DNA of 12,006 nucleotides, from positions 4,770 to 16,775 of the forward strand of contig JAABOA010000320.1 of the NCBI GenBank assembly GCA_015680635.1, read 5' to 3'. Below the pieces are notes generated by a model, which did not search any database, was not told where the DNA came from, and worked only from the letters and a program-made list of their open reading frames with translations. The stretch comes from Lunasporangiospora selenospora. Its lineage: Eukaryota > Mortierellomycota > Mortierellomycetes > Mortierellales > Mortierellaceae. The position numbers and the translations under genes were made by a program. Shown piece by piece: positions 1-7,934 of this stretch (within the stretch, counting starts at the first letter, position 1; every line of letters begins with the position of its first letter).

Positions 1-820
1 GAGAATATCATAAGTCTAACATTATTTGGTCATTAGTGTGATAAGGGACAAGTTTGAGGGCAAGAAAGATGTGACATGCCATAGGCATTTTGAGATAAGA
101 TACCTCATGCGTCAACCAGGGCCATATCCGAGGTGAAGGCAACCATCATGAGATCGATGCCCCTCGGAATGGTCATGCAAAAGCAGCACGAAGACCCCTC
201 TAGACAAATCATGCGTTTGAGAGATAGAGAGGGAGAGAGAGAGAGAGAGGGAGGGAGGGAGAGAGAGACTACAGTGGAAGATGCTTTGCCTCCTTGTGCA
301 AAGTCGAAACTCTATTCCGATAGAGCTGGCACTGGACTGATTGAGGCTATGTTCATAAATAGGTCCCTGTTTGTCACCAATCTCATTTTTCTATAGAGAC
401 AGAGGCAGAAAAGAATATCTGGAAACAAGGTCAATGCACAAGGGTAGCACGATTTTCAGCGGGTAGTACCAAAGATGTCACTGCTGTGGTTCAGGTACAC
501 TAGCCTATCTTTCGAATACAGAGTCAACAGCTTGACTGGAATTTTGTTCTGGTATATTCGGATCCTTGGATCGGCCAAACACACGAGCTTTGTTTGTGCA
601 ATTGCATTAAACCGCTCTTGCAGCCACCAACGCTTTACCTTTTCTATCCCTAACTCTTAAACTCAAGCATCCTTGCCTGCTCAGGTACAGGATCCCACGC
701 TTGAAGACACAGTCGGCCGTTTAGTCCTCGGGCTCGCATTATTCCAAACTCCATCTTTAGATGATGCTCACATTGGGCTGTTGTTACTACTTTGAACAGA
801 ATGACCTATACTAGCAGCAT
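1..820. other. Unresolved left flank with weak open frames
   Basis: No gene can be assigned with confidence. On the plus strand an ATG at 475 opens a 61-codon frame ending at 660. The same frame stays open from 661 to about 798, where it reads as a hydrophobic stretch (GRLVLGLALFQTP, then a run of Leu). A CTAAC followed by CTCAG at 648-684 resembles a fungal branch point and acceptor, so a spliced plus-strand gene is conceivable. The minus strand is also open over about 660-795, which weakens the case. Positions 1-474 hold only a purine-rich simple repeat and no convincing coding signal. Confidence 0.3.
219..268. repeat. GA-rich simple repeat
   Basis: A nearly pure purine tract of GA, GGGA and GAGG units. 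It gives the overlapping frame an Arg/Glu-rich low-complexity peptide, so that frame should not be read as a gene. Confidence 0.85.
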
Positions 821-1213
821 TTGGGCGACAGCAGAGGCCATAATTGTTGCTTTCTGGCGGCCACCAGAGTCAGGAGGGTTCCCATATTCAGTATCTACTG
901 GAGAATAATAACTTTTCAGTATGCCCATATAGAGTCTGAGCATACTCTTCAAGACTATCAAGGCAGTTGTCAGGATCGTAACGGATCATCAATGGAGACA
1001 AAAACTATACATCCAAAAAAAAGTTTGTGTGTAAACAAAGCGATGAATCCTATTCAGACTGAAAAACGAGAGAGCGGGTACGATGGTGAAAACACCGAAC
1101 TCCAGGATTACCATAGCCGTTCCTTAAATGAAATGAAGAAAGAAGGGGCAGGGAAAACACTGTTAGAGTGTTCTATGGTATTTAAAGCGATCAGAAGCAA
1201 ATTAGAGGTTTAA
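821..1213 (+). CDS. Possible 3' exon of an unrecognised protein
   Basis: An open frame bounded upstream by an in-frame TAG at 812-814 and ending in TAA at 1211-1213. Its first ATG is at 992, which would give a 73-residue, strongly charged peptide rich in Lys, Glu and Ser with no membrane segment. A second frame begins with an ATG at 801 and encodes a short hydrophobic stretch (IWATAEAIIVAFW) before two adjacent stops near 905. TAATAAC and TTTTCAG at about 906-919 could be a branch point and acceptor joining the two frames, but the implied intron would be very short. I do not recognise a family. It may be the last exon of a plus-strand gene or chance open sequence. Confidence 0.2.
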   Translation: MGDSRGHNCCFLAATRVRRVPIFSIYWRIITFQYAHIESEHTLQDYQGSCQDRNGSSMETKTIHPKKSLCVNKAMNPIQTEKRESGYDGENTELQDYHSRSLNEMKKEGAGKTLLECSMVFKAIRSKLEV

Positions 1214-1430
1214 AGATGACCTGGCAATAACTCAGCAGCTACGTGATATGCCTTTTAGACGAGTTGTACATGTTTGGACAGTAGTGTGCAGTGGAGATGT
1301 GATGGACTGGACGAGACTGAGAGGTTGAAGGCCCCTGTCGAGTTTGCTGAGGGTTTGGACACCAGGGAGTCGAGCATGAGCTTAAAACATAACCATTACA
1401 CTTGTGAGTGGCATGAAATCTACTTTTTGA

Positions 1431-1916
1431 CAGGCGTCGGGCAATGCCAAAGCTGTAGCCTTTTCTTATAGACAATCCCTGGTTCGTGGATCCGTTCTAG
1501 TTCATACCCTATTCTTTTACAGGCACTCACATCAACTCACATCAACTCTAAAGTAGAACGAGTCTGATCTCAATTGAAACGGCATGGGTTTTAGGCTACA
1601 AACGTAACAGTTATATAATGGGCACGCCTGCATCTTGACAGGTACTTTTCTCTCTTTCTCTCTTTCTCAACTAGAGTTGATGAGCTGGCTTGTCGTATCA
1701 AATCTAAAGTACAGGAGTGGAGCGAGAAGAGCGGTAGGCGTGGCAATCCACTGCCATAGGAGAAGCACCTTTGTGACGTAAAGAATCCTCATTCTCAAAA
1801 CTAAAACGATAACAACACGTTCAAAGCGTAGATTGGAGATTCACAGAGAGGTGATCAGCAGGATTGAGTTTTCAATCCAATATGCGGATGAAGAAGTAGC
1901 AGAGTTACTAGGATAA
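1431..1916 (+). pseudogene. R1: decayed plus-strand gene, copy 1
   Basis: Family unknown. Three open blocks match segment R2 (3796-4343). Block I (1431-1556) contains GNAKAVAFSYRQSLVRGSV. Block II (1619-1759) contains WARLHLDRYFSLFL, then VDELACRIKSKVQEWSEKSG. Block III (1782-1916) ends in IQYADEEVAELLG and a TAA. Each block starts directly after an in-frame stop, so they would have to be joined by splicing or represent a broken gene. The N-terminal region is damaged: about 30 bases present in R2 are missing near 1425-1440, an in-frame TGA lies at 1428-1430, and the R2 start codon has no counterpart. Many differences from R2 in blocks I and II are synonymous in this frame (for example GTT/GTC, CTG/CTA, AGC/AGT, GGT/GGC), and the one length difference in block II is three bases. 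Both facts favour former plus-strand coding. Upstream, 1274-1390 is also open on the plus strand and may be another exon. Confidence 0.5.
1651..1668 (+). repeat. CTCTTT pyrimidine tract in R1 block II
   Basis: A short pyrimidine tract of CTCTTTCT-type units. Together with GT at 1642 and AG at 1674 it looks like a tiny 33-base intron. The stretch is a multiple of three and stays open, however, and the matching stretch in R2 (4106-4141, 36 bases) does the same, so it may be coding. Confidence 0.5.
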
Positions 1917-2062
1917 TGAGTTTCACTATCCATGGGCATGGGAACACTGGCGGTTGATCAGAGATATACGAGGGTGTACACACTACAGAATCAATTAACT
2001 ACTTCTCATATCTCGAATATAGCTTTCACGATAATCTAGATTGACATGGTAGGAACTTTTTT

Positions 2063-2633
2063 GTTTATGTTGAAGTAGTAGAATGAGCTAAGGGAATAGA
2101 AGTTCATGAGGAAGAGGAAAAAAATGGAAAGAGAGGAAAGAATTTCAAGTATAGTGGTTATTGATAAGTTGAAATGGTAATGGCCCCGATGGAGGAGGAA
2201 GTGAAAGTGGACAAGGGGAGTCGACAGGTAGAAAAATGGGTAAATAGTCAAATAGACCAGTGGCGTAATGTGCCGCTGCGACGTAGTACAAAGGTTAAGC
2301 TCATGTGAGTGGATAAAGTTTCGCAAGCTTCGGTTTTATCGTCTATCTAGATTACAGGATGGAAAATAGAACAATGTGACCGCAAACCATTTTTTTTTCA
2401 CAAGTCATCCTTCCAGAGGACAATGTTATCGAGAGGGTTCAGAGCATTGGTAGTGTGCGAATCATGGAGTTTATCTTGATTTTCCTTTTTTTGGGGGGAG
2501 GGGTGTGTGTAATATGAGCAGGGCTTATGATGATCATGCTTCGTATGGTACTACTTTGTTGCCTCACTCCATCTGTCATTAACATTGTCAGTTCCTATTC
2601 CTCTACTGTTGGTGCTCCCATGTGTAGAAATCG
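2063..2633. other. Gene-free spacer, A 3' side
   Basis: This region lies between the convergent R1 segment and gene A. It holds a purine-rich stretch at about 2085-2240, a T run at about 2391-2398, and a T run joined to a G-rich run and GT repeats at about 2485-2510. A 96-codon minus-strand frame here is very hydrophobic only because the complementary strand is pyrimidine-rich. It has a TTG rather than ATG start, so I do not call it a gene. Confidence 0.6.
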
Positions 2634-3437
2634 TCACTGCCTTGACTCAGGTCTAGCACTCTGCTCATTCGAATATGGCGTTGGCATCTCAGCAGGGGTG
2701 TGGATCTGTTCCTCCAGTCGGAATTCCTGTCTCTGAGTCTGTAGTAAAACATGAAGTGTCTCTTGCAGTTTCCAAAAGCTGTGTAAAACTACTCCGAAAT
2801 AGATCAAGGTTGCCGCGAAAACTGCGGAAGCAGCTAGAAAAATAATGCTAAAATGATCTATACATGATCTCATCTCATCATGACTCTGATTGGATGCCGA
2901 TTCAATTTCATTGTATGGTTCCTTGCATGATTTTTCCAGACCAATATCCAAGTATCCGCTCAGGAGAGACGCAACAGGGTAGACGAGTGTTACAGCTGTA
3001 ACGAACCACCAGTAGTAAGAAAAGAACTTGGCAATTGATGGATGGTTCGTATATAGGGCTAGGATGCCACTCGTGCCCAGTGTTAAGTACAGAGTCGCAA
3101 TTATGGGAGCGATTATTTCGCTCACCGGAGCTAGTTACAGAAAAAGAAAGAGAGAACATTTGAAGAGGGTATCAGTAGGGGGTGGGGAGTAATACTGCTC
3201 AACTGCTTGTGACAGAAGGTAGAAGTGAGTGAACAAACCAAAGAACCATGAGCTGATGACTCTCCATATTTCCAATGCGCCCACTACAAGGATAAGAGCT
3301 GTTATGATAGAGACGCCAGTATGGATTGATATAAATCGGCAACATCGGGGGTCCCTTTTATGAACAGGTCGCAAATAGGTGGACGTATATGGCGGGAGTT
3401 GGTCGGTAGGACTTTGTGGATCAGTAGTAGATTGCAT
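2634..3437 (-). CDS. Tetraspan membrane protein A (two exons)
   Basis: Exon 1 is 3437-3239, the intron 3238-3131 (GTTTGT to CTAG, 108 bases) and exon 2 3130-2634; the product is 231 residues. Helix 1 is about 38-60, helix 2 about 70-94, helix 3 about 102-125 and helix 4 about 160-184, with a Lys/Glu/Gln-rich tail. The N-terminal tail has LPPY (residues 14-17), a variant of the PPxY motif bound by WW domains. CC lies just before helix 1 and could be palmitoylated. The loop between helices 3 and 4 has Cys135 and Cys156, a possible disulphide. The splice phase (one base, then two) and position match B, C and D, which supports the model. The start was chosen because it aligns with the short tails of the paralogues; the frame stays open upstream to 3719, so a longer form is possible. 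Function is unknown. Four-helix topology with both ends cytosolic is inferred. A is the most diverged member. Confidence 0.75.
3131..3238 (-). other. Intron of gene A
   Basis: Begins GTTTGT and ends with a pyrimidine-rich stretch followed by GTAACTAG. It joins a phase-1 exon end to an exon starting with two bases of a codon, giving Ala67. Reading through would meet a TAA just before the acceptor. Confidence 0.7.
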
Positions 3438-3795
3438 TTCGAGGGAGAGGGGATAATTGGCGGAGTGTTTAAACTGGAGTTTGGGACTAGACTTTCGAGG
3501 GATTCTCAGAAAAAGGTGTTTCAAGTTGGAAGGTAAACAGCGGGAAAGTGTGGGATGGGTCGTGTTTAAATAGCTTTGGCGAGTAGTCATGAATATGACT
3601 CGTTCTGTTTTGCAGAGATCCTCTTGCTCTTCTACTCTTCTATAGATAGTCACCGAGCCTTTATAGCTGGGAATATTGTCGACCCAACGTGGATCTGTGC
3701 TGCTTTTATCTCTTTCCATCGATCTGTATCACTTTAGGTTAGGGTACAAGGTGACTGAAAGTTTTGGACACTAAGAGTTTGAGCACAAACTTAAA
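3438..3795. promoter_or_regulatory. Shared upstream region of A and R2
   Basis: Gene A (minus strand, start 3437) and the R2 frame (plus strand, start 3796) point away from each other and are 358 bases apart, so this stretch would hold both promoters if both are transcribed. Much of it is also an open upstream extension of the A frame (to 3719). I see no strong TATA box. Confidence 0.3.
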
Positions 3796-4478
3796 ATGCG
3801 GACCATTTTTCTTGGGTATGTGGCCATTTCTCTCGTGAGCGGCATGAAATCTCCATTTCCAATTCTTGCTGCTTGCCAACAATCCTTTCAACGGACGTTA
3901 GGCAATGCTGAGGCCGTAGCCTTTTATTATAGGCAATCCCTGGTTCGTGGATCCGTTCTAGTTCATACCCTACTATTAACACGTACTCATATCAACTCAC
4001 AGAAACTCTACAATATAACATGAGTCTGGTCTCAATTGCTAAGGAATAGTTTGTAGACTGTTAATGTAACAGTTGTACACAATGGGCGCGCCTGAATATT
4101 GATAGGTACTTTTCTCTCTTTCTCAACTATATCTCAGTTAGAGTCGATGAGCTAGCTTATCATTTCAAATCTAAAGTACAGGAGTGGAGCGAGAAGAGTG
4201 GCAGGCATGGCAATCCACTATGACATCACTGTTACTCAAAGAATCTTTATTCTCGTATATCGGTGATTCACAGAGAGGTAACCAGCAAGATTGAGTGTTC
4301 AATCTAATATGCGGATGGAAAAGTGGCAGAGTTGCTAGGATAATGAGTTTCACTATCCATGGACATGGGAACGCTGGTGGCTGATCGGAGACATACATGA
4401 GTGTGCACATCTTCAAATTTATTGACTACTCCCCTTGGGTCTTAGGATAATATAAAGTGACACGGTAGTAACAACTCT
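3765..4478. repeat. Repeat segment R2, paired with R1
   Basis: The second copy of the segment at about 1365-2062, in the same orientation. The match runs from the sequence before the block I start to just after 4456 (GACACGGTAGTAAC, against GACATGGTAGGAAC in R1). The two copies flank gene A, which fits tandem duplication of a unit made of a plus-strand gene facing a minus-strand tetraspan gene. Confidence 0.75.
3796..4343 (+). pseudogene. R2: decayed plus-strand gene, copy 2
   Basis: Family unknown. Block I (3796-4023) starts at an ATG, and its first 16 residues (MRTIFLGYVAISLVSG) resemble a signal peptide. It continues into ACQQSFQRTLGNAEAVAFYY and RQSLVRGSVLVHTL. Block II (4065-4223) reads TQWARLNIDRYFSLFL, then VDELAYHFKSKVQEWSEKSG. 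Block III (about 4230-4343) matches the R1 C-terminus but is broken: a TAA at 4305-4307 replaces the CAA (Gln) of R1, and roughly 30 bases present in R1 are missing near 4257, shifting the frame. R2 thus keeps the N-terminal part that R1 has lost, while R1 keeps the C-terminal part. A truncated product of block I alone could still be made. The ancestral protein may have been secreted or membrane-anchored, but that rests only on the hydrophobic N-terminus. Confidence 0.5.
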
Positions 4479-5159
4479 TTTAGTCTGGTACCAAACGTAT
4501 ACGAATATCTCCTCTTAGATGAAATGCGGCGGGATATGACTGCAGAGTCTTCCAAAGACTAATAGGGGGCAGTTGAGATTGGAGGATAGATGGGTAGGTT
4601 TTACAGAGGTGGGGAGGCTCAGGAATAAGCGATACAGACGTCCAAACAAAGCGGATTGTGATCAATTCAGAGTCAGTGGAGATGGAGATGGTGGTGGTAG
4701 AGTGGCAAAGCGAGCAAGTGTGGAAATGGGCAAGTGTAGAAATGGGCAAGTGTAGAAATGGGATATTGGGCTAGTGCTTACAACTTTATTGCATCCGTGG
4801 GGGGTCGGGTTGGTCGAAATAAATTCTTCTGAGCACATGCTGATTTCTACTCGCCTTCTGTTGTTTTTAGACATTAGGTTTAGGTAATTTTTCTCTGCGG
4901 GCAGTCTGAGCAACAGCACAATTCATGGTGCTGATCGTTTGAAGTAGGGTTGAGGAGGATGGTGCACAAGCCATGTACAGCGTACAAGACTTTTTGTTTG
5001 AACTATTGCTTTTTGAATTTCAAAGGCAGGCACATGTCTTTTTCAAACATTTACAAAGCTCGTTCTCGCCCCCTCCTCTTCCTCCCTCTCATCCCCTTTA
5101 CCCACATTGATCAAGTTTTAGAACATTCTTTGCTTTCTGAACCCTATAGCGCGCCCGAG
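4479..5159. other. Gene-free spacer between R2 and the B unit
   Basis: No gene or homology to other parts of the window is visible. It contains a 16-base tandem repeat (4714-4761) in a purine-rich stretch. Open frames on both strands are short and show no conserved partner, so I treat them as chance. Confidence 0.5.
4714..4761. repeat. 16-base tandem repeat, three units
   Basis: Three adjacent 16-base units (GCAAGTGTAGAAATGG) at 4714-4729, 4730-4745 and 4746-4761. The first differs from the others at one base. The unit length is not a multiple of three, which argues against coding use. Confidence 0.9.
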
Positions 5160-5717
5160 TGAGCCTTCCCCCTCCCACTGTAAACCATAGACAGGATTTG
5201 AAGCAGGGGAATGGTGGTAATAGTGCTTAAGCACATCTTGGATATAATGATCCTCCTTGGAGTACCAGATAGGGTTTCACTGTAGCCAAAAGATGGTGAT
5301 GTAGGTTCAAATGTCTGATGTAAAGGATGGGACCGCTCATGAGAATCCGAGAGCAACGAGCTACTAGTTCGTGACAACTGTCTCCACCTTAAAAAGATGA
5401 CTCGTTAGCAGATTCAAAACTTCAACCACACACAATACAAAAAGGATTACTATCCAAGATGCAGTGAAAAAGATAGTAACATGGAAGAGCGGTGAGTGGC
5501 GATAGTGCTCCTGCATTTCTCGGTATCGGAACAAATATTAACAAAAGAGTATGCCCACTGTAAAGTATGACCCATCACATATGTAACTAATCCCTGAAGA
5601 AACAGAGGCAATATGTGCTCTCGCTCTGATGGATATGTTCAGCATCGGTGCTGGGGAGGCGGATGAAAGGGAGGATTTGAGGATATAAACTATGCACGAG
5701 TAACGAAGCCCCTTCAT
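5160..5717 (-). pseudogene. B': decayed membrane-protein gene downstream of B
   Basis: This begins at an ATG at 5717 (MKGLRYS), 138 bases after the stop of B, and aligns along its length with D' (10242-9509). Recognisable pieces are an N-terminal stretch with SIRARA, a cysteine-containing piece NICSDTEKC, a helix (VTIFFTASWIVILFVLCVVE), a tail with TSPSFGYSE, and KMCLSTITTIPLLQIL. These lie in different frames: the first frame stops just before NICSDTEKC, a two-base shift separates that piece from the helix, and a TAG follows the helix about 21 codons later. D' is broken at other points, so both look like remnants of an intact ancestor. The layout (Cys loop, then last helix, then tail) recalls the end of a tetraspan protein. 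No functional product is expected, though the block could also be transcribed as 3' UTR of B. Confidence 0.45.
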
Positions 5718-5855
5718 TTTTAATAGAAATCAAGCTATCAAAGACCAGATTCATACATCCCATTTTGGAGCGACTGACAGACTGCTTTATTCGGTTCTCA
5801 GCTCTTGATCATGCTCAAGCCCACATACTCAAGCCCATGCAGCGCCAGTAACAAG

Positions 5856-6628
5856 CTAGACTGTGCTTTGGTTTTGACTCTCCAATGGGTGCCTCTCGAC
5901 CAGATTCTGCTGCAGCTTACACTCAGCCTTTCTCAAACGTGCAAACCGATTCGCACTTACTCCACCATAAATCATGAACATGATTTTAATCACGCTGATG
6001 ATGATAGAAGAAATAGGCATAGGGTATGAGCACAATTCAATGTGTGTGCTCTTGGTCGCCGATTGACATTCTATGCTATCGGGGCCAGCTGCTGATCCTC
6101 TCGTACTGGACACAATCGTCCCAACAATTGTCAAGAACGTGACAATCCACCATATGATAAGAAATGTCGTGGCAGCTCTGTAACCCTTCGACCTCAGCGC
6201 AAAAATTCCGGTAATGGTCAGGATTAAGGTAAATATTATCGCAAAAATGGAAAGAAAAAGAGAACCATCATGTAGTTCTAAATGAAAATGGTAGGGCATA
6301 AGAAACCCATAATCTAGTTGTAAATGAGAATGAGAGGGCACAAGAAAGAAAGAATCAGCTCAGGCGATCCAGGCAGATCAGAGAGGCTAGTGATGAGCTC
6401 AAAGCAGTAAACGACGTGTGCCATACCATCGTGTTCGGTAAGAAAACTCCATACTTCGATTGTAATCATTACAAGGGCAAAGAATGTCATTAGAATATTC
6501 CCTCCTCGCAGTGTCAAGCAGCCGAAACATTTGACTTCTCTGAGACGAGAATGTTCATTGGAGATGGTATAAGAAGTGAGAGATGGAGATGAGTTCCCGG
6601 AGTTCTGGGGAAGGGTAGTATCGTGCAT
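5856..6628 (-). CDS. Tetraspan membrane protein B (two exons)
   Basis: Exon 1 is 6628-6427 and the donor is GTATGG at 6426. Two acceptors in the same phase are possible: AG at 6315-6314 (exon 2 from 6313, 113-base intron, 219 residues) or AG at 6279-6278 (exon 2 from 6277, 149-base intron, 207 residues). Helix 1 is about 43-62. In the longer form helix 2 is about 86-108, helix 3 about 117-136 and helix 4 about 166-186, with loop cysteines 150 and 162 (C-x11-C, as in C and D). KCFGC precedes helix 1; the middle Cys of the D motif is Phe here. The ending FARLRKAE...QNQSTV is shared with D. The PPxY-type motif seen in C is lost (SPSLTSY). The start is the first in-frame ATG: an in-frame TGA lies about 27 codons upstream. 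Function is unknown; a plasma-membrane or endomembrane scaffold is only a guess from topology. Confidence 0.8.
6256..6339 (-). repeat. 42-base tandem duplication over the B acceptor
   Basis: Two adjacent 42-base copies, 6339-6298 and 6297-6256, identical at 33 of 42 positions. Each spans an intron-exon boundary. The first keeps CAACTAG, the acceptor used in D. In the second that AG is mutated (CTAC), but a new AG has arisen six bases earlier (TTTAG). Because the period is a multiple of three, both acceptors give the same frame and differ by 36 bases (12 residues). Confidence 0.85.
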
Positions 6629-6696
6629 TTTGTGAGATGGAGGGTGATAAGTGAGATCTAAAGAATCAGAGAACTCTTTTCAAATCGGAGGCGGCA

Positions 6697-6703
6697 TTAA
6701 ATA
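6697..6703 (-). promoter_or_regulatory. TATA-like element upstream of B
   Basis: The minus strand reads TTCACTG followed by TATTTAA, about 70 bases before the B start codon. Upstream of C (8894-8906) the matching stretch is TTCACTG followed by TTTATAC; the D copy is degenerate. Conservation between B and C suggests a promoter element, but the match to a TATA box is loose. Confidence 0.3.
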
Positions 6704-6881
6704 CAGTGAATGCTGCTGGTTCAAAAAGTGACTTTCACAATGTTTGCTGAAATTTTCAATCTTTTCAGCGCACGTTGTGAGAGCCTCTTTTCAAACCAGT
6801 ATTATTCCCTGAATAGTACAAGAGAGCGGGCAAGTGAGTGAGGCGAGGTATGCTGGTAATTTAGAGTGTAAACCCGAAGCA

Positions 6882-6904
6882 TCGGAATACAGAATATTCC
6901 ATCA
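6882..6904 (-). promoter_or_regulatory. Conserved upstream block of B
   Basis: On the plus strand this reads CGGAATACAGAATATTCC then ATCA, and it recurs upstream of C (8998-9018) and D (11254-11274), always between the start codon and a second conserved block. The B copy contains GAATATTC, matching the nGAAnnTTCn pattern of heat-shock elements; the C and D copies have lost that symmetry. It may be a promoter element or part of a 5' UTR. Confidence 0.4.
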
Positions 6905-6950
6905 AAACAGCTCTAATCCGCTGGTTTACCTAGAATGGGAGGGAGTGTAA

Positions 6951-7015
6951 AACCTTATCGAGAACAGCCTCGGCAGGGTTCTCTGTTTAATTCTCCATGG
7001 TGAGTTCAATTGTAT
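6951..7015 (-). promoter_or_regulatory. Second conserved upstream block of B
   Basis: A stretch containing AACCTTATCGAGAACAGCCT and, further on, GAGTTCAAT. It has counterparts upstream of C (9057-9120) and D (11328-11399), at 190 to 390 bases before the start codons. It is outside any coding frame I trust, so it is likely promoter or 5' UTR sequence carried along by duplication. Confidence 0.35.
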
Positions 7016-7200
7016 CCCGCCATTAGCAGGCGACAGGAGAGTGTGAGGAAGACGAGAAGGGGGGACTTATTTTTGGGTTCGTGCGTGTTAAAGGATCAGG
7101 GTTTGGGCTGTTTGTACATCGGTTAGGCTGTGGGTGCGCATATGACGGAAATCTTATTCTGAAAGCAGAACAGCATCTTGTTGAAGTAATGCCAACGATT

Positions 7201-7669
7201 ATTGTCCATTTCACGGACTTTTACTCTTGTTTAGTGGCAAACCCGAGCTCGGATATCTTTTAGGGTCGATTACATATGAGAAGGCCGAAACAAGCCCTCA
7301 GAATAAAATCGTGGACAGTATCTCTTTGAATTGTGGATCATCATTTGCTCAAGATCGTGTGTCAGCACTTGGTCAGATTCAGCAGGTCCAGGCTCTTTGC
7401 TCATTCAAGTTCAGCACCGGTGGCTCAACAGAAATCTGGAACTAAGAAAGCATGACGCGGGAGTTGGTGAGTTCTCTGAAGGGGCAGGGAATTCTTAACT
7501 GAGATTAGTTGATGGTGAAGGCTAGGGTATGAGTAGATAAGCTCTAACTGAGAAATGATTTTGGTCATTTGGAAGTGTTAGTGGAAGCAGTGGCATGAGT
7601 ATTTGTCAGGAAGGAGAATGGGGGCATAGGAGTAAGCTAAGGTGTATTCAAGAAAGGCGACTATGTATT
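7201..7669. other. Spacer between the B and C units
   Basis: No gene is assigned. A plus-strand frame at 7227-7445 starts with TTG and has no conserved partner. On the minus strand near 7385-7415 a short stretch (TGAATGAGCAAAGAGCCTGG) resembles the C-terminal codons of gene A (SNEQSARP), perhaps a scrap of an A-like gene, but the match is short. Confidence 0.4.
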
Positions 7670-7864
7670 TCAGTGAAGAAGATGCTTGAATCCATGGAAT
7701 GGATTACGCTTTTTTTTGGCAAGTTTCCTTCTGGTAATTAGAATCCGCCCGAACATCCGCTCACTGATCCCATGTTGATCTCTCGGGGTGAGGAAGCGGA
7801 AGAAATAGGATTTGAGGATGAGTTTAATGGAATTAATATTATTGGAGGCTAGTTTGTAGTTCAT
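7670..7864 (-). CDS. C': small open frame downstream of C
   Basis: A 64-codon frame with an ATG start, 70 bases after the stop of C. The product is basic (ending in a Lys/Arg-rich stretch with RRKLAKKKR) and has no membrane helix. Its first part (LILKSYFFRFLTPRDQHG) aligns at DNA level with the start of B' and D' (CTCAAATCCTCCC and what follows), so it occupies the same place in the repeat unit. After that the resemblance ends. It is probably a further decayed copy of the second gene of the unit, or 3' UTR of C; an expressed small protein is possible but unsupported. Confidence 0.25.
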   Translation of the reverse strand: MNYKLASNNINSIKLILKSYFFRFLTPRDQHGISERMFGRILITRRKLAKKKRNPFHGFKHLLH

Positions 7865-7934
7865 ATTTCGGAGTGACAGATCGCTCAGTCTGGTTCTCTA
7901 CTCATACTGATACTCATCCAGTACCGGCGGTGAG

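Larger units (their letters stand above)
1365..2062. repeat. Repeat segment R1, paired with R2
   Basis: This segment aligns along its length with about 3765-4478. Long identical blocks include the stretch around 1479-1510 (TGGTTCGTGGATCCGTTCTA) and the one around 1705-1735 (ACAGGAGTGGAGCGAGAAGA). Similarity continues past the block III stop to about 2062, so the duplicated unit includes 3' flanking DNA. I see no terminal inverted repeats or target-site duplication that would make it a transposon. Confidence 0.75.
5205..7200. repeat. Segmental duplication, copy containing B
   Basis: The whole interval, including pseudogene B', gene B, its intron and about 550 bases of upstream DNA, aligns with about 9650-11610 in the same orientation. 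Exon 1 of B and D shares 54 of 67 residues. Intron and flanking sequence are about as similar as the exons, which points to a fairly recent duplication. Boundaries are approximate. Confidence 0.8.

Noticed and set aside
133-396. 87-codon plus-strand frame
   Set aside because: Crosses the GA simple repeat; its Arg/Glu run comes from the repeat, and there is no other coding sign.
1365-2062. R1/R2 as a transposon
   Set aside because: No terminal repeats, target-site duplications, transposase or polymerase motifs were visible.
2036-2326. Hydrophobic 96-codon minus-strand frame
   Set aside because: Starts with TTG, and its hydrophobicity follows from a pyrimidine-rich strand; no homologue in the other units.
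3791-3982. Minus-strand frame with YELERIHEPG, partly conserved in R1
   Set aside because: The plus-strand frame over the same bases explains the differences between copies better (more synonymous changes) and has a start codon.
4171-4416. Minus-strand frame with DQPPAFPCPWIVK, open in both R copies
   Set aside because: Overlaps the plus-strand blocks and their 3' flank; no matching downstream exon, and the plus strand is the better-supported coding strand.
7385-7415. Short match to the C-terminal codons of gene A on the minus strand
   Set aside because: Only about 30 bases with mismatches; could be chance, so not called as a pseudogene.
7227-7445. Plus-strand 72-codon frame
   Set aside because: TTG start, no partner in the other repeat units and no recognisable domain.
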